From Roseibacillus sp. (lineage in GTDB: Bacteria > Verrucomicrobiota > Verrucomicrobiia > Verrucomicrobiales > Akkermansiaceae): a DNA stretch of 64,000 bases. Below the pieces are notes generated by a model, which made no database searches, was not told where the DNA came from, and worked only from the letters and a program-made list of their open reading frames with translations. The position numbers and the translations under genes are program-made. The number at the start of each line of letters is the position of its first letter. Positions within the stretch are counted from its first letter, which is position 1. Shown here piece by piece: positions 20,159-29,427 of this stretch. Location: positions 1-64,000 of the forward strand of contig JAKVCR010000047.1 of assembly GCA_022448985.1 (NCBI GenBank). The letters are read 5' to 3'.

Positions 20159-23100
20159 TTACTGCTTCCCGTTCAGCGAGAAGAGGTAAGCAAAAAGATC
20201 CGCCAGGTCCTTCTCCGGGAACTCCTGCGCGGTGGGGGGCATGAGGCTCCCGATTTCCTCCTGCTTTGCAATCCTGCTGCGCGCGATCTCGTGCAGGGAA
20301 TTGGTGGCAAAGTCGCGCAGGAGGAGGATCCCTTCATCACGACTGGCCTGGATATAGCCCTGCTGAACACCCCCGTCCCTGGTGATGATCCGGCTCAGGG
20401 CGTAGCCCTCCTTCACCTGTAGCCGGGGCCAGAGCACCTCGGTCACGATGCGCTCGGGCAGCAGTCCACTGCCCACCGCACTGAGATCCGGTCCAATCAC
20501 GCCTCCCGTTCTACCCACCTTGTGACAGGCCGCGCATCCAGCCTGAGATGAGAGGAACACCTCCGCTCCCCGCTCCCGGTTCCCCCGTCGGGCCGCCGCT
20601 ACCAGCTTCCTGACCCGCTCCTCGTCATATTCCGGGCCAGCATCCAGACCCGCCATCCTGTCCAGGGTCGCCCCAAGTTCCTGGTCGACGAAACCGGTGG
20701 CCACCCAGGACTGTCGGAGCCGTTCAGCCTGTCCCGGATCGAGCCGCTTGGCGGCCAGTTCCTTTGCCAACATGACAGGCGCCCCTTCTCTCCCGGCAAA
20801 ATCGGTGAGAATGGAAGCGATCTTCTGCGGATTCTCCAGTTTACGCAAAATCACCGCCGCTCCCCGGGCAGCCTCCTCCGGATCCAGCTCCAGGATCGCC
20901 GCCAGCGCAGCCGGTTGGAGGTCTGCCCCAGTTCCAACCGCCGATTTGAGAATCCCGATGGTGTCCTTGCTGCCGAGTGAACCCAGGGCTCGCAACGCAG
21001 CATCCCTCAAGCCCGCATCACCCTTCACATCACCTGCGATCCTGAGGACTGGCATATAGAGCTCCTTCACCTTCCAGTGCGCCGCAAGCTCGACCGCCGC
21101 GATACGTCCCTCCACCTCGGGATGCAACAAGGCCCGCCCCAGTGGAGGCATGACGTCAAATTTCGGTCGCTCCCGGTCCTTCAGCATTCGCAGGAGACCC
21201 GCCCCGGGCTGGTCTGCATTGAGAACCGTCCGCAGATCCTCCTCCTCGCCCACTGCGACCAGGGTCAACGCGAGGGCATCTCGCGCCTCTCCTTTCACTT
21301 CCCCTCCACGCACCAGCGTCCGGATCTCCTCCAGCACCCCCTTCGAACCCGACGAACCGAGCACCGCAGCCAACCCTCGCCGGGCCCCGGAAAAATCCAG
21401 CTTGCCCGCCCGCAGGGCCGGAAGCCAATGGCGTTTACTGTGGTGCACCGCTTGCGAAAAGGCGTACTCGATCCAGCGATCACGCTTCGACTCCGCTGCC
21501 GCAGCCGAGACGAGAACGGCCTCGGCTTGCGGAGATTGCCCAGCCGCCAGGACCGCTTCCATCCTTACCAGCGGATGGGAATCGCGGGCCGCCGCCACCA
21601 GCAGGTCATGAGCTTCCTCCAGGCGATCACTCCAGCGTCCCGCCACCCGTGCCCCATAAGCCCGCGCCCGGTGATCGGATGACACCAGCACACGCTTCAA
21701 TACAAGCGCGTCCGGTTGCTCTATCCACTCCAGGGCACTCACTGCCTCGAGCAGATGCAGTCCGTTCTCCCGGCCCTGCAGGTTCGCGCTCCACTGCCGG
21801 ACCGCATCCCGCACCACAGTCGCCTTGTGGTCGACGAGAACCTGCTTGGCCTTGAGCCGCGTCCAACGCTCCGGCGCCTTGAGCGCCTCAAGTAATTTCT
21901 CCACGCTGGCCCCTGCCAGGACGGGCGGCTTGATCGCCCCCTTCTTCGGCGTCACCCGCCAGATCCGTCCATGAGTCTTGTCTCGCTCGGGATGACGGTA
22001 AAAGTCGTCCTGGTGGCAGGTGATCGGGTTGTACCAATCCACCACGTAGATCGCACCATCGGGTCCCATCTTGACGTCAATGGGACGGAAGTTGCGGTGC
22101 TTCGAGCGCAGGAGCGGACTCTTCCATTCCAGCTTGAAACCCGCCCCATCTTCCCGGGTCTCGAAACGACTCACCTGGTTCTTCTTGTAGTCCCCGATGA
22201 CAAACTGGCCCTGCATCCCGTCCGGCAGGTTTCCCGCCCCCAGGCATTCGATCCCGCAGTAGCCTCCCGGATTACCGATCCGCGGCAGACGGAGCCGCCG
22301 CTTGGCCGGAATGGAGGCCGGGGTGAGGTAGGAGACCCCACCGGCCCCGTCGATCACGAACGACTGCCCGAAATCGTCGAACGCGATGCCCCATGGATTA
22401 CCGGGGCCCATGAAATCATCAAGGAGAGGATCGAGCCGCAATTCGTTGGGTCGCAGGCGATAGACCCCGGCCTGGAAAAGCGAGGAGACCCCGAAGGGTG
22501 TTTCCACCCGGGACTCGATCCCGTCCCCCTGGCACCACCAGAGCTCTCCCCCCGGGCTCCAGACGAAGGAGTTGCTCGTCTGGTGCGAGTCCCCATTCCC
22601 GAATCCGGTCAGCAGCACCGTGCGCTCGTCCGCCACGCCATCCCCATTGGTATCACGGAGAGTCAGCAACTCCGGACCCTGCCCGATATAAACCCGGTCC
22701 GGCCCCACTTCCATCCCCGTCGGGATCAGCAGGCCTTCTGCAAACACCTTCGACTCATCCGCCCGGCCATCGTTGTCGGTATCACGCAACGCAATGACCC
22801 GGTCGTAGCCCCTGACCCCGGCTTCAACCTGCGGGTAGACATCCGAGCAGGCCACGTACATCCGGCCACTCGCATCCCAGCGCACCGAAAGCGGGTTGCG
22901 CACCCCGTGGGATTCATCGGCAAAGAGGTTCACCTCGAATCCTTCCAGGACCTCAAAGCTGCCCAGTTCCTTTTCCACCCCCGCCTCCTTTGACCCCGTC
23001 AACTCAGGTGGTGCGGGCGGGTTCCAGGGCTTCCCCGCGAAAATAGCCTCCTCCACCTTCGCGATCAGTGCCGGGTAGGTGCCCCACTCTTCCTGGATCG

Positions 23101-23848
23101 AAGGCAACCCATGCGAGGCCTTGGCAAAGATCCTCCGGCTGTCATCCCCGAAGATGCACTTCCAGTTGGCCGGTCTCCAGTATTCTACCCAGAGGCGATG
23201 CTTCTCACCAGCCGTGACGCACATCAACTCGTAAGCTGCCCCCTTCGGTTCCCGGACTCCGGTCAAACCCCGGATAAATGCCCCGGCCGCGTCTTTCGCG
23301 TCACCAGCAACAAAGGGAATCTTTCGCTCCGCCGCCAACTCACGAATGGCACCGGTATAGGTCGCCAGAGCGGCCCGTTCCGCCGCTCCTTCCCACTGGA
23401 ACGGCGAGGGTTCGAGAAGGACCACCCTCCGGTCCTTGCCCACCTTGTCGAGAAAGCTCCCATAGGCCTTGGTGAATTCGTCCACCCGGTCCGCTCCGTC
23501 CAGCGACTCCATCTTCCCGAACTGCGCGATCACCACCGTGACCCCCGCCCGCTTCAACTGCGCCTCCCAGTTCCCGAAGGCATCCTGTCGCCAGCGCTCC
23601 CGTTCCGCGCTCTGGTGATACACCGTGTCTCCGTCCCAGGCAAAATCACGGAAACGCGGGACCACCGACTTCCACTTCATGGTCAGGGCCGCCTCCAGGC
23701 GCCCCCCCTTCTGCAGGTTGATCAGGTCCGTGCCCCCCACAAAGGCCACCACGTCATCCTTCCGGAGTTCAAAGTTCTCCTCTCCCCTCGCTCCCGATAA
23801 AGCAACACCCCAAACCCCGATCGCGACCAGAACACTTGTAAGCTTCAC
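20159..23848 (-). CDS. PVC-type heme-binding protein: SGNH-like / sorbosone-dehydrogenase-like propeller / HEAT / cytochrome c
   Basis: About 1229 aa. A signal peptide is followed by an SGNH/GDSL-like domain (about 1-280) in which the usual GxS/GD motif reads GGTD, so its hydrolase activity is doubtful. Next comes a beta-propeller of the sorbosone/glucose dehydrogenase type (about 290-650) with calcium-loop-like DTDNDGRADE and DTNGDGVADE repeats, then HEAT-like helical repeats (about 660-1050), then a C-terminal c-type heme site CAACHK (about 1103) ending in DLFAYLFSLNGK. No ATG is available at the N-terminus. The GTG at 23848 directly precedes the signal peptide (KLTSVLVAIGVWG) and is preferred; a TTG at 23884 is the alternative. 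Confidence 0.88.
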   Translation of the reverse strand: MKLTSVLVAIGVWGVALSGARGEENFELRKDDVVAFVGGTDLINLQKGGRLEAALTMKWKSVVPRFRDFAWDGDTVYHQSAERERWRQDAFGNWEAQLKRAGVTVVIAQFGKMESLDGADRVDEFTKAYGSFLDKVGKDRRVVLLEPSPFQWEGAAERAALATYTGAIRELAAERKIPFVAGDAKDAAGAFIRGLTGVREPKGAAYELMCVTAGEKHRLWVEYWRPANWKCIFGDDSRRIFAKASHGLPSIQEEWGTYPALIAKVEEAIFAGKPWNPPAPPELTGSKEAGVEKELGSFEVLEGFEVNLFADESHGVRNPLSVRWDASGRMYVACSDVYPQVEAGVRGYDRVIALRDTDNDGRADESKVFAEGLLIPTGMEVGPDRVYIGQGPELLTLRDTNGDGVADERTVLLTGFGNGDSHQTSNSFVWSPGGELWWCQGDGIESRVETPFGVSSLFQAGVYRLRPNELRLDPLLDDFMGPGNPWGIAFDDFGQSFVIDGAGGVSYLTPASIPAKRRLRLPRIGNPGGYCGIECLGAGNLPDGMQGQFVIGDYKKNQVSRFETREDGAGFKLEWKSPLLRSKHRNFRPIDVKMGPDGAIYVVDWYNPITCHQDDFYRHPERDKTHGRIWRVTPKKGAIKPPVLAGASVEKLLEALKAPERWTRLKAKQVLVDHKATVVRDAVRQWSANLQGRENGLHLLEAVSALEWIEQPDALVLKRVLVSSDHRARAYGARVAGRWSDRLEEAHDLLVAAARDSHPLVRMEAVLAAGQSPQAEAVLVSAAAAESKRDRWIEYAFSQAVHHSKRHWLPALRAGKLDFSGARRGLAAVLGSSGSKGVLEEIRTLVRGGEVKGEARDALALTLVAVGEEEDLRTVLNADQPGAGLLRMLKDRERPKFDVMPPLGRALLHPEVEGRIAAVELAAHWKVKELYMPVLRIAGDVKGDAGLRDAALRALGSLGSKDTIGILKSAVGTGADLQPAALAAILELDPEEAARGAAVILRKLENPQKIASILTDFAGREGAPVMLAKELAAKRLDPGQAERLRQSWVATGFVDQELGATLDRMAGLDAGPEYDEERVRKLVAAARRGNRERGAEVFLSSQAGCAACHKVGRTGGVIGPDLSAVGSGLLPERIVTEVLWPRLQVKEGYALSRIITRDGGVQQGYIQASRDEGILLLRDFATNSLHEIARSRIAKQEEIGSLMPPTAQEFPEKDLADLFAYLFSLNGKQ

Positions 23849-23949
23849 AGGCGAAACGCTACCGGTCTCTCCCCCGACCGACAAGAAATAGCCTTCAGTT
23901 TGAGCCCATCGCCCAATGAGGCGACGATCTGCAGTTAGCAGCGGCCCCC

Positions 23950-24762
23950 CTACCTCTCCTTCAGCACCTTCAACAGGATCCCGAAGGCCGGGGCCGCCAT
24001 ACCCCCGTGATCAAAGCCCTCCAGTTCATGAAGCTTCGTCTTCCGGTGCCCAGCCACCTGCATCATGCGCCAGAAGTAGGCATTCTCCTCGTAGCGGCCC
24101 AGCATCTCCAACTCCCGGTCCCCGGTAATGAGCACCAGGGGAGGAGCATCGGCCCGCACGTGAAACAACGGCGCAAACCTGTCGATCACGGCCTGCTTCC
24201 CGGGAATGCCGCGCTCTTCCCGGGGGGTGAAGTGCGTGATGGTGTGCCCGCTGAAGGGAACGAGGGTTGCGATTCGGTCGGCATCAATCCCGTGCACCTC
24301 GAGGTAACTCTTGTCCAGGCCCACCATGCTGGTGAGATACCCCCCCGCTGAATGTCCCGCCACATGGATACGTTTCGCGTCCCCCCCGTAGCGCGCGATG
24401 TTCCTGAAGGTCCACGCCACCGCCGCGGCCGCATCCTCGATGTAGGCCGGGCACTTCACCTTCGGAAAGAGCCGATAGTTCACCGCCACCACCGCGATTC
24501 CCTGTCCCTGCAACTGAGAGGGAACGTCCTTCTTTCCACCCCGCAGCCCCCCACCATGAAACCAGACCACGGTGGAGAATCCCTTCCGGTCTTTCGGACG
24601 GTAGAGGTCAAGGACACAACGCTCCTTCATGTAGGCATCCCAGCCCGGTGAGTTCTCATCCCGGTAAGGCAGGTTGTTCTCCCGGACATAAACTTCTTCC
24701 GCCGCTGGCAGTGGTTCCCCAACCGACCACCCCAGTGCCAGTAAAAGCAGGAGTCTCGTCAT
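23950..24762 (-). CDS. Secreted alpha/beta-hydrolase (carboxylesterase, BD-FAE/lipase-like)
   Basis: Protein of 270 aa with a signal peptide ending near residue 22 (PLPAAEE). Oxyanion-hole motif WFHGGGLRGG, nucleophile elbow GHSAGG, Asp in ITGDRELEM and a late His in GFDHGG complete the alpha/beta-hydrolase triad. Length and motifs match small secreted esterases that remove acyl or feruloyl groups from polysaccharides, which would suit the sulfatase and DUF1080 neighbours. The substrate is inferred only. It is divergent from the acyltransferase gene, with 69 bases between them. Confidence 0.87.
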   Translation of the reverse strand: MTRLLLLLALGWSVGEPLPAAEEVYVRENNLPYRDENSPGWDAYMKERCVLDLYRPKDRKGFSTVVWFHGGGLRGGKKDVPSQLQGQGIAVVAVNYRLFPKVKCPAYIEDAAAAVAWTFRNIARYGGDAKRIHVAGHSAGGYLTSMVGLDKSYLEVHGIDADRIATLVPFSGHTITHFTPREERGIPGKQAVIDRFAPLFHVRADAPPLVLITGDRELEMLGRYEENAYFWRMMQVAGHRKTKLHELEGFDHGGMAAPAFGILLKVLKER

Positions 24763-24831
24763 GCCAGTCCTCTATCCCACCCGCGCTACCCCGGCAACGA
24801 CCCATCCCTTAAAAGATTCACTACTCCATCC

Positions 24832-26514
24832 TTGTTCTCCCGCTTCGTCCCGGGAAAGGATGCCGCCGTGAGCAGCGCTCCCCGCTACCACCACCTCGAT
24901 GCCCTGCGGGCTTCTGCCATGCTCCTCGGAATCGTGATGCATGGGCTGCTCGCCTATTTTGCGAACCCCTACTGGCCCGCGCAGGACCTGCATCAGCACA
25001 AACTCTACGAGACCGCCAATCACGCCATCCACGGCTTCCGCATGCCCCTCTTTTTCCTGATCAGTGGCTACTTCACCACCATGCTGTGGAAGCGGAGAGG
25101 CCTCGGCAGACTGCTCCTGCACCGCGTCCAGCGCATCCTCCTTCCCCTCGTCATCGGCGGACTGGTCTTCATCCCCCTGACCTGGGCCGCTTCGATGATT
25201 GGCGAACACCTCAAGAGCACCCGTGCTGAGGTTGACAATGGGAACCAATCCACCACCAGTAGCAGGAATGAGCCCGGATTCTGGGCTGCCATCAGGAGCG
25301 GTGACATTGAGAATCTCCGCCTCCAGCTCAAGAATGGAACCGACCCGGACACACGGGACAACGACGGACAACCTGCCCTGACCGTCTCGGCCTGGGCCAA
25401 CCAGCCCGAGTGTGTCGAGATCCTCCTTGCCGGGGGAGCAGACCCCAATGCCCGTGACGACGAGGGATACACCCCGCTCCATTCCGCGGCCTTTCTCGGA
25501 CGGGATGACATCACCCGGTCCCTTGTGGAAAGCGGCGCCGACGTCAATGCCTTCTCGACGAAGGGGGAAAGGCCCCTTGATAGCGCAAGGCACAGCTGGG
25601 ACATCGTCAAGATGGTCGCCCGCGACATCGGGATTGAGCTCAACCGGGAGGAGGTCATGGAGGGGCGGAAGAAACTGGAGCCTTACCTCGTCAAACAGGG
25701 AGCTGTCGCGATAGCCCCCCCCTCTTCCGATGGCTTGGTCGAGATCTACACCTGGCTCGCCATGATGCCCCTCTCCGCCCACCTCTGGTTCCTCTACTAC
25801 CTCCTCATGCTGGTGGCCGGTTTTGCGCTCGTTTCCCTGCTCGTGACTTCCTGGAAAATTCCTCCCCTCCCCGGATGGCTTCTCTCCGCGCCCACCTGCC
25901 TCCTCGTCCTTGTTCCCCTGACCGCCATCGCCCAGTTCTTCATGCGGCAGTCCTTCGGTCCCGACACCGCCATGGGGATCCTTCCGTGGCCTCCCAAGCT
26001 CTTCTACTACACCATCTTCTTCGGTTTCGGTGCCGTCTGCTTCGGACGCCAGGAGTTCGAGGACAAGCTCGGCCGCTGGTGGCCGGTCTCCTTCCTGCTC
26101 GCGATCCCGCTTTTCCTCCATGGATCACACCTCTTCGAGGAGGGGCTGTCCGGGACACCACGCATCATCTTCAGCCTGTGCGCCGCCCTCTACGCCTGGT
26201 TCATGATCCTTGGTTGCCTCGGGGTCTTCCGCCAGCTCTGCGCCCGCGAGAACGACCGCATCCGCTACGTCTCCGATGCCTCCTACTGGATGTACCTGGC
26301 CCACCTCCCCCTCATCATGCTCCTCCAGGCCTTCGTCTCCGGCCTGGCCCTGCCCAGCCTGGTAAAATTCACCCTGGTCTGCCTCGTGACCTTCGCCTTC
26401 CTCCTCCTCACCTACCGCTACCTCGTGCGTTACACCATAATCGGGACCATGTTGAACGGCAGGAAGGCCCGACCATCCGCCATGCCTCCGCCATTACCCG
26501 GTTCCAGCCCCTGA
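24832..26514 (+). CDS. Acyltransferase family 3 membrane protein with inserted ankyrin repeats
   Basis: Polytopic inner-membrane O-acyltransferase (OpgC/OafA-like) of 560 aa. The N-terminal HHLDALRASAMLLGIVMHG motif carries the conserved Arg and His, and more TM helices lie at about 71-120 and 310-540. Between the early TM segments and the TM block starting near 305 sits a soluble stretch (about 145-280) with three ankyrin-like repeats (WAAIRSGDIENLRLQL; PALTVSAWANQPECVEILL; TPLHSAAFLGRDDI). The reading frame, GC content and codon usage are continuous through it, so it is a genuine domain insertion. The alternative GTG start at 24868 would trim 12 residues. Related acyltransferases modify periplasmic glucans or surface polysaccharides. 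Confidence 0.85.
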   Translation: MFSRFVPGKDAAVSSAPRYHHLDALRASAMLLGIVMHGLLAYFANPYWPAQDLHQHKLYETANHAIHGFRMPLFFLISGYFTTMLWKRRGLGRLLLHRVQRILLPLVIGGLVFIPLTWAASMIGEHLKSTRAEVDNGNQSTTSSRNEPGFWAAIRSGDIENLRLQLKNGTDPDTRDNDGQPALTVSAWANQPECVEILLAGGADPNARDDEGYTPLHSAAFLGRDDITRSLVESGADVNAFSTKGERPLDSARHSWDIVKMVARDIGIELNREEVMEGRKKLEPYLVKQGAVAIAPPSSDGLVEIYTWLAMMPLSAHLWFLYYLLMLVAGFALVSLLVTSWKIPPLPGWLLSAPTCLLVLVPLTAIAQFFMRQSFGPDTAMGILPWPPKLFYYTIFFGFGAVCFGRQEFEDKLGRWWPVSFLLAIPLFLHGSHLFEEGLSGTPRIIFSLCAALYAWFMILGCLGVFRQLCARENDRIRYVSDASYWMYLAHLPLIMLLQAFVSGLALPSLVKFTLVCLVTFAFLLLTYRYLVRYTIIGTMLNGRKARPSAMPPPLPGSSP

Positions 26515-26546
26515 GGCCGGATGTTCCCCGCCGGACCAGCATCTGC

Positions 26547-27944
26547 TCACTTCCGGGGGCGCGGCATATTTGCCCCGCTCTCCTGCCGCCAGCGGCGCAG
26601 TCGCTTCCTCATCGCGGTGGTCCTGTCCGGATCCTTTCCGGCCAGGTTGCTCCTCTCTCCAAGGTCTTTCCGGAGGTTGTAAAGCTCCACCACATCGTCC
26701 TCGAAGAACTCGAGCAGCTTGTAATCCCCCATGCGCACCGCACTCCCCAGCCGGTTGTCCCGGTGAAATGCAAAGTTGGGATAATGCCAGAAAATCGCAT
26801 CCCTCTTCATGGCCCCCTCCCCGGTTAGAAGGGGAAGGAGGCTCTCTCCGTCTCCCGGATACTCCTCCCTGGTTTTCAACCCAGCCACTTCCAGCAGGGT
26901 CGGATAAAAGTCCGTCAGGATAACGGGCTCCCCGCTCACCTTGCCTGCGGTCACCTTGCCCGGCCAGCGCACGATGAGCGGCACCCGGATACCACCCTCG
27001 TAGAGATGGCCCTTGTCCCCTCGCAGGGGACGGGCATCCCCCACTCCCCCGAAGGGTCCGTTATCGGAAGTGAAGACCACGAACGTCTCCTCCTCGATCT
27101 CCAGTTTCTTCAATTCCGCCAGGACGCGCGCGATGGCAAGGTCCATGGTCTCCAGCATGGCGGGGTAGACCTTGTGATTATACCCGGCCTTCGGCTTGTC
27201 CGCCCACTTCGCGACGAACTCCTCCGGTGCCTCCATCGGCCAGTGCACCGTGTAATTCCACAGGGCCACGTAAAAGGGCTTCTTCGCCTTCACCTGCTGA
27301 CGCATGAACGTGATCGTTTCATCCGCCAGTCGGTCCGGGAGATACTCCCCCTTCCGGCGATCCTTCAGGAAGGGAATCCGGTAAGGATCGAAAAAGGTGG
27401 GCGGCCCCCCGTAGGAACAACCGCCAATGTTAATGTCGAACCCCTGAAACTGGGCGGCAAATTTCTCCTCCCGTCCCTTGTAGAGATGCCACTTCCCGAT
27501 GAAGGCGGTGGCATAGCCGGCCTCATCCCGGAGACGTTCCGCGATGGTCGTGGACTCAAGCGGAAGATGATCCCGCATCTCGGCAGGAAGGAGTTTCGAC
27601 TTCTCCGGCGTGAAGCGGTCCTGGTGCGGAAGGTGGTTGGTGAGGTGCAGGCGGGCGGGCGAGTGTCCGGTCATCAGGGCCGCACGGGTCGGAGAGCAGA
27701 CTGGCGCCGGTGCATAGGCATCGGTGAAGCGCATCCCTTCCGTCGCAAACCTGTCGATGTTCGGTGTCCGGAGATGCCTGTTCCCCTGGCACCCCAGGTC
27801 CATCCACCCCATGTCATCAATCAGGATGAAGAGGATGTTGGGCTTGGACGCAGCTGGACAGGATCCGGCTCCCCAGGCAAGAGCCACGCCCAGGACCAGG
27901 ATCAGCCCGGTCATGGTCGGCCATCTTTGTGTTCTGGTGGACAT
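26547..27944 (-). CDS. Secreted sulfatase (family S1, GalNAc-6-sulfatase-like)
   Basis: Arylsulfatase-superfamily enzyme of 465 aa. A signal peptide within the first 32 residues is followed by the metal site ILIDDMGWMDLG (Asp43-Asp44) and the formylglycine motif CSPTR with Cys83, which a formylglycine-generating enzyme would convert. A later SDNGPFGG motif contributes further metal ligands. No sulfatase-maturation gene is in the window. Start at 27944; Met11 (27914) is an acceptable alternative that also opens the hydrophobic core. Likely desulfates carbohydrate in the periplasm. The sub-family assignment is a guess from overall similarity. Confidence 0.92.
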   Translation of the reverse strand: MSTRTQRWPTMTGLILVLGVALAWGAGSCPAASKPNILFILIDDMGWMDLGCQGNRHLRTPNIDRFATEGMRFTDAYAPAPVCSPTRAALMTGHSPARLHLTNHLPHQDRFTPEKSKLLPAEMRDHLPLESTTIAERLRDEAGYATAFIGKWHLYKGREEKFAAQFQGFDINIGGCSYGGPPTFFDPYRIPFLKDRRKGEYLPDRLADETITFMRQQVKAKKPFYVALWNYTVHWPMEAPEEFVAKWADKPKAGYNHKVYPAMLETMDLAIARVLAELKKLEIEEETFVVFTSDNGPFGGVGDARPLRGDKGHLYEGGIRVPLIVRWPGKVTAGKVSGEPVILTDFYPTLLEVAGLKTREEYPGDGESLLPLLTGEGAMKRDAIFWHYPNFAFHRDNRLGSAVRMGDYKLLEFFEDDVVELYNLRKDLGERSNLAGKDPDRTTAMRKRLRRWRQESGANMPRPRK

Positions 27945-28008
27945 CTTGGGCAGGATCGTCAGTTACACAGGCCTCCTGTGCCAGCCACAAGTAGGGGCGC
28001 ACCCCTTA

Positions 28009-29427
28009 TTACGTCAGAATCTCAGGCACCAGCTCCCCGTGGACATCTGTCAGGCGCACATCCCGGCCCCCGTAGCGATAGGTCAGCTTCTTGTGATCCA
28101 TCCCGAGACAGTGGAGCATGTTGGCGTGCAGGTCGTGGACCGTCAGCTTGTTCTCCACCACCCGGTAGCCGTATTCGTCCGTGGCCCCGTAAGTCGTGCC
28201 TCCCTTGATGCCCCCACCCGCCATCCAGAGACTGAATCCCTGCGGGTTGTGGTCACGCCCGTCACGGCCCTGTGCGAACGGCGTGCGTCCGAACTCCCCG
28301 GTAAATACCAGGAGAGTAGATTCCAGCAGACCACGCCCCTTGAGATCCTTGATGAGAGCACCGATCGGCTGGTCCACCGCAAGGGCGTTCTTGGTGTGCC
28401 CGTTCCGGAGACCCCCGTGCTGGTCCCAGCGATCGCCATTGCCCGGATTGATCGTCAACTCCACGAAGCGCACTCCACGTTCCACCAACCGGCGCGCCAT
28501 GAGGCACTGCGCACCGTAGGTCCGGGTGTTGTTATAACGGGCCTCCAGCCCGTAAGCCTTCCTCGTTGCTTCCGACTCACCCGAAATATCAGCCACGTCC
28601 GGAACCGCTAGCTGCATCCGGGCCGCCATTTCATAGTTCAGGATGGCCGACTGGATTGCCTCCACATGTTCATATTCCTGAGCCAGGGAACCATCGATCT
28701 CTCCCAGCAACTGCAGTTTCTTCCGCTGATAGGAGAGCTCCTTTTCGCGCGGGATGATGTTGGAGAGCACCGGTTTTCCGGTCGCGAAGGTGGAGGGCTG
28801 GTGAGTGGCCGGAAGGAACCCGCTCCCGAACATCTGCATTCCGCCCGAGGGGACCTGACCCCCATGCAGAACTACGTAACTCGGCAGGTCTTCAGCCTCG
28901 GTACCCAGTCCATAGGACGCCCATGCCCCCATACTCGGGCGGCCCGAAAGGACGTGTCCGCTGTGAAGGGCGTAGTTGGCATTGGGGTGATTCGGAGAAA
29001 AGGCGGTCATCGACCGGATCACCGCCAACTCATCGGCATGAGCCGCGATGTGGGGGAAGAGATCACTGACGGGAAGGCCACTTTCCCCATACTGTTTGAA
29101 TTCCCACGGACTCTTGAGGATGTTGCCGTTATTGTTGAAGACCGTGGCATCGACCTTGAACTTCGGGCGCTGCCCGTTCTCCTTGGCCAGCAACGGCTTG
29201 GGGTCGAAACTGTCCACCTGCGAGACCCCTCCATCCATGTAAAAGAAGATCACGCTCTTCGCCCTCGGGGCGAAATGGGTGGGCTTGGGCGCCCACGGCG
29301 TGGCGGACACCTGATCCTTCTGCAAAACACCAGCGAGGGCCAGGCTCCCGAAACCGAGAGCCCCCCGGTTCATGAAGTGACGACGCGTAAGCGACCCTGC
29401 GAATTCAGAACGGTTCCTAGAAGACAT
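28009..29427 (-). CDS. DUF1501 Tat-exported protein (pair 1)
   Basis: Protein of 472 aa with a twin-arginine signal (LTRRHFMNRGALGFGSLALAG, Arg15-Arg16), then a DUF1501 domain, which has an alkaline-phosphatase/sulfatase-like fold. Landmarks are FFYMDGGVSQVDSFDPKP, GHVLSGRPSMGAW, FVELTINPGNGDRWDQHGG and FTGEFGRTPFAQG. Its start overlaps the end of the upstream cytochrome gene by 11 bases (29417-29427), implying translational coupling. No activity is established for the family. Pairing with a PSD1-type cytochrome suggests the two proteins work together after export, one through Tat and one through Sec. Confidence 0.93.
   Translation of the reverse strand: MSSRNRSEFAGSLTRRHFMNRGALGFGSLALAGVLQKDQVSATPWAPKPTHFAPRAKSVIFFYMDGGVSQVDSFDPKPLLAKENGQRPKFKVDATVFNNNGNILKSPWEFKQYGESGLPVSDLFPHIAAHADELAVIRSMTAFSPNHPNANYALHSGHVLSGRPSMGAWASYGLGTEAEDLPSYVVLHGGQVPSGGMQMFGSGFLPATHQPSTFATGKPVLSNIIPREKELSYQRKKLQLLGEIDGSLAQEYEHVEAIQSAILNYEMAARMQLAVPDVADISGESEATRKAYGLEARYNNTRTYGAQCLMARRLVERGVRFVELTINPGNGDRWDQHGGLRNGHTKNALAVDQPIGALIKDLKGRGLLESTLLVFTGEFGRTPFAQGRDGRDHNPQGFSLWMAGGGIKGGTTYGATDEYGYRVVENKLTVHDLHANMLHCLGMDHKKLTYRYGGRDVRLTDVHGELVPEILT

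Noticed and set aside
24772-26121. Minus-strand open frame opposite the acyltransferase gene
   Set aside because: Glu/Gly-rich shadow with no domain. The plus strand has TM helices and ankyrin repeats.
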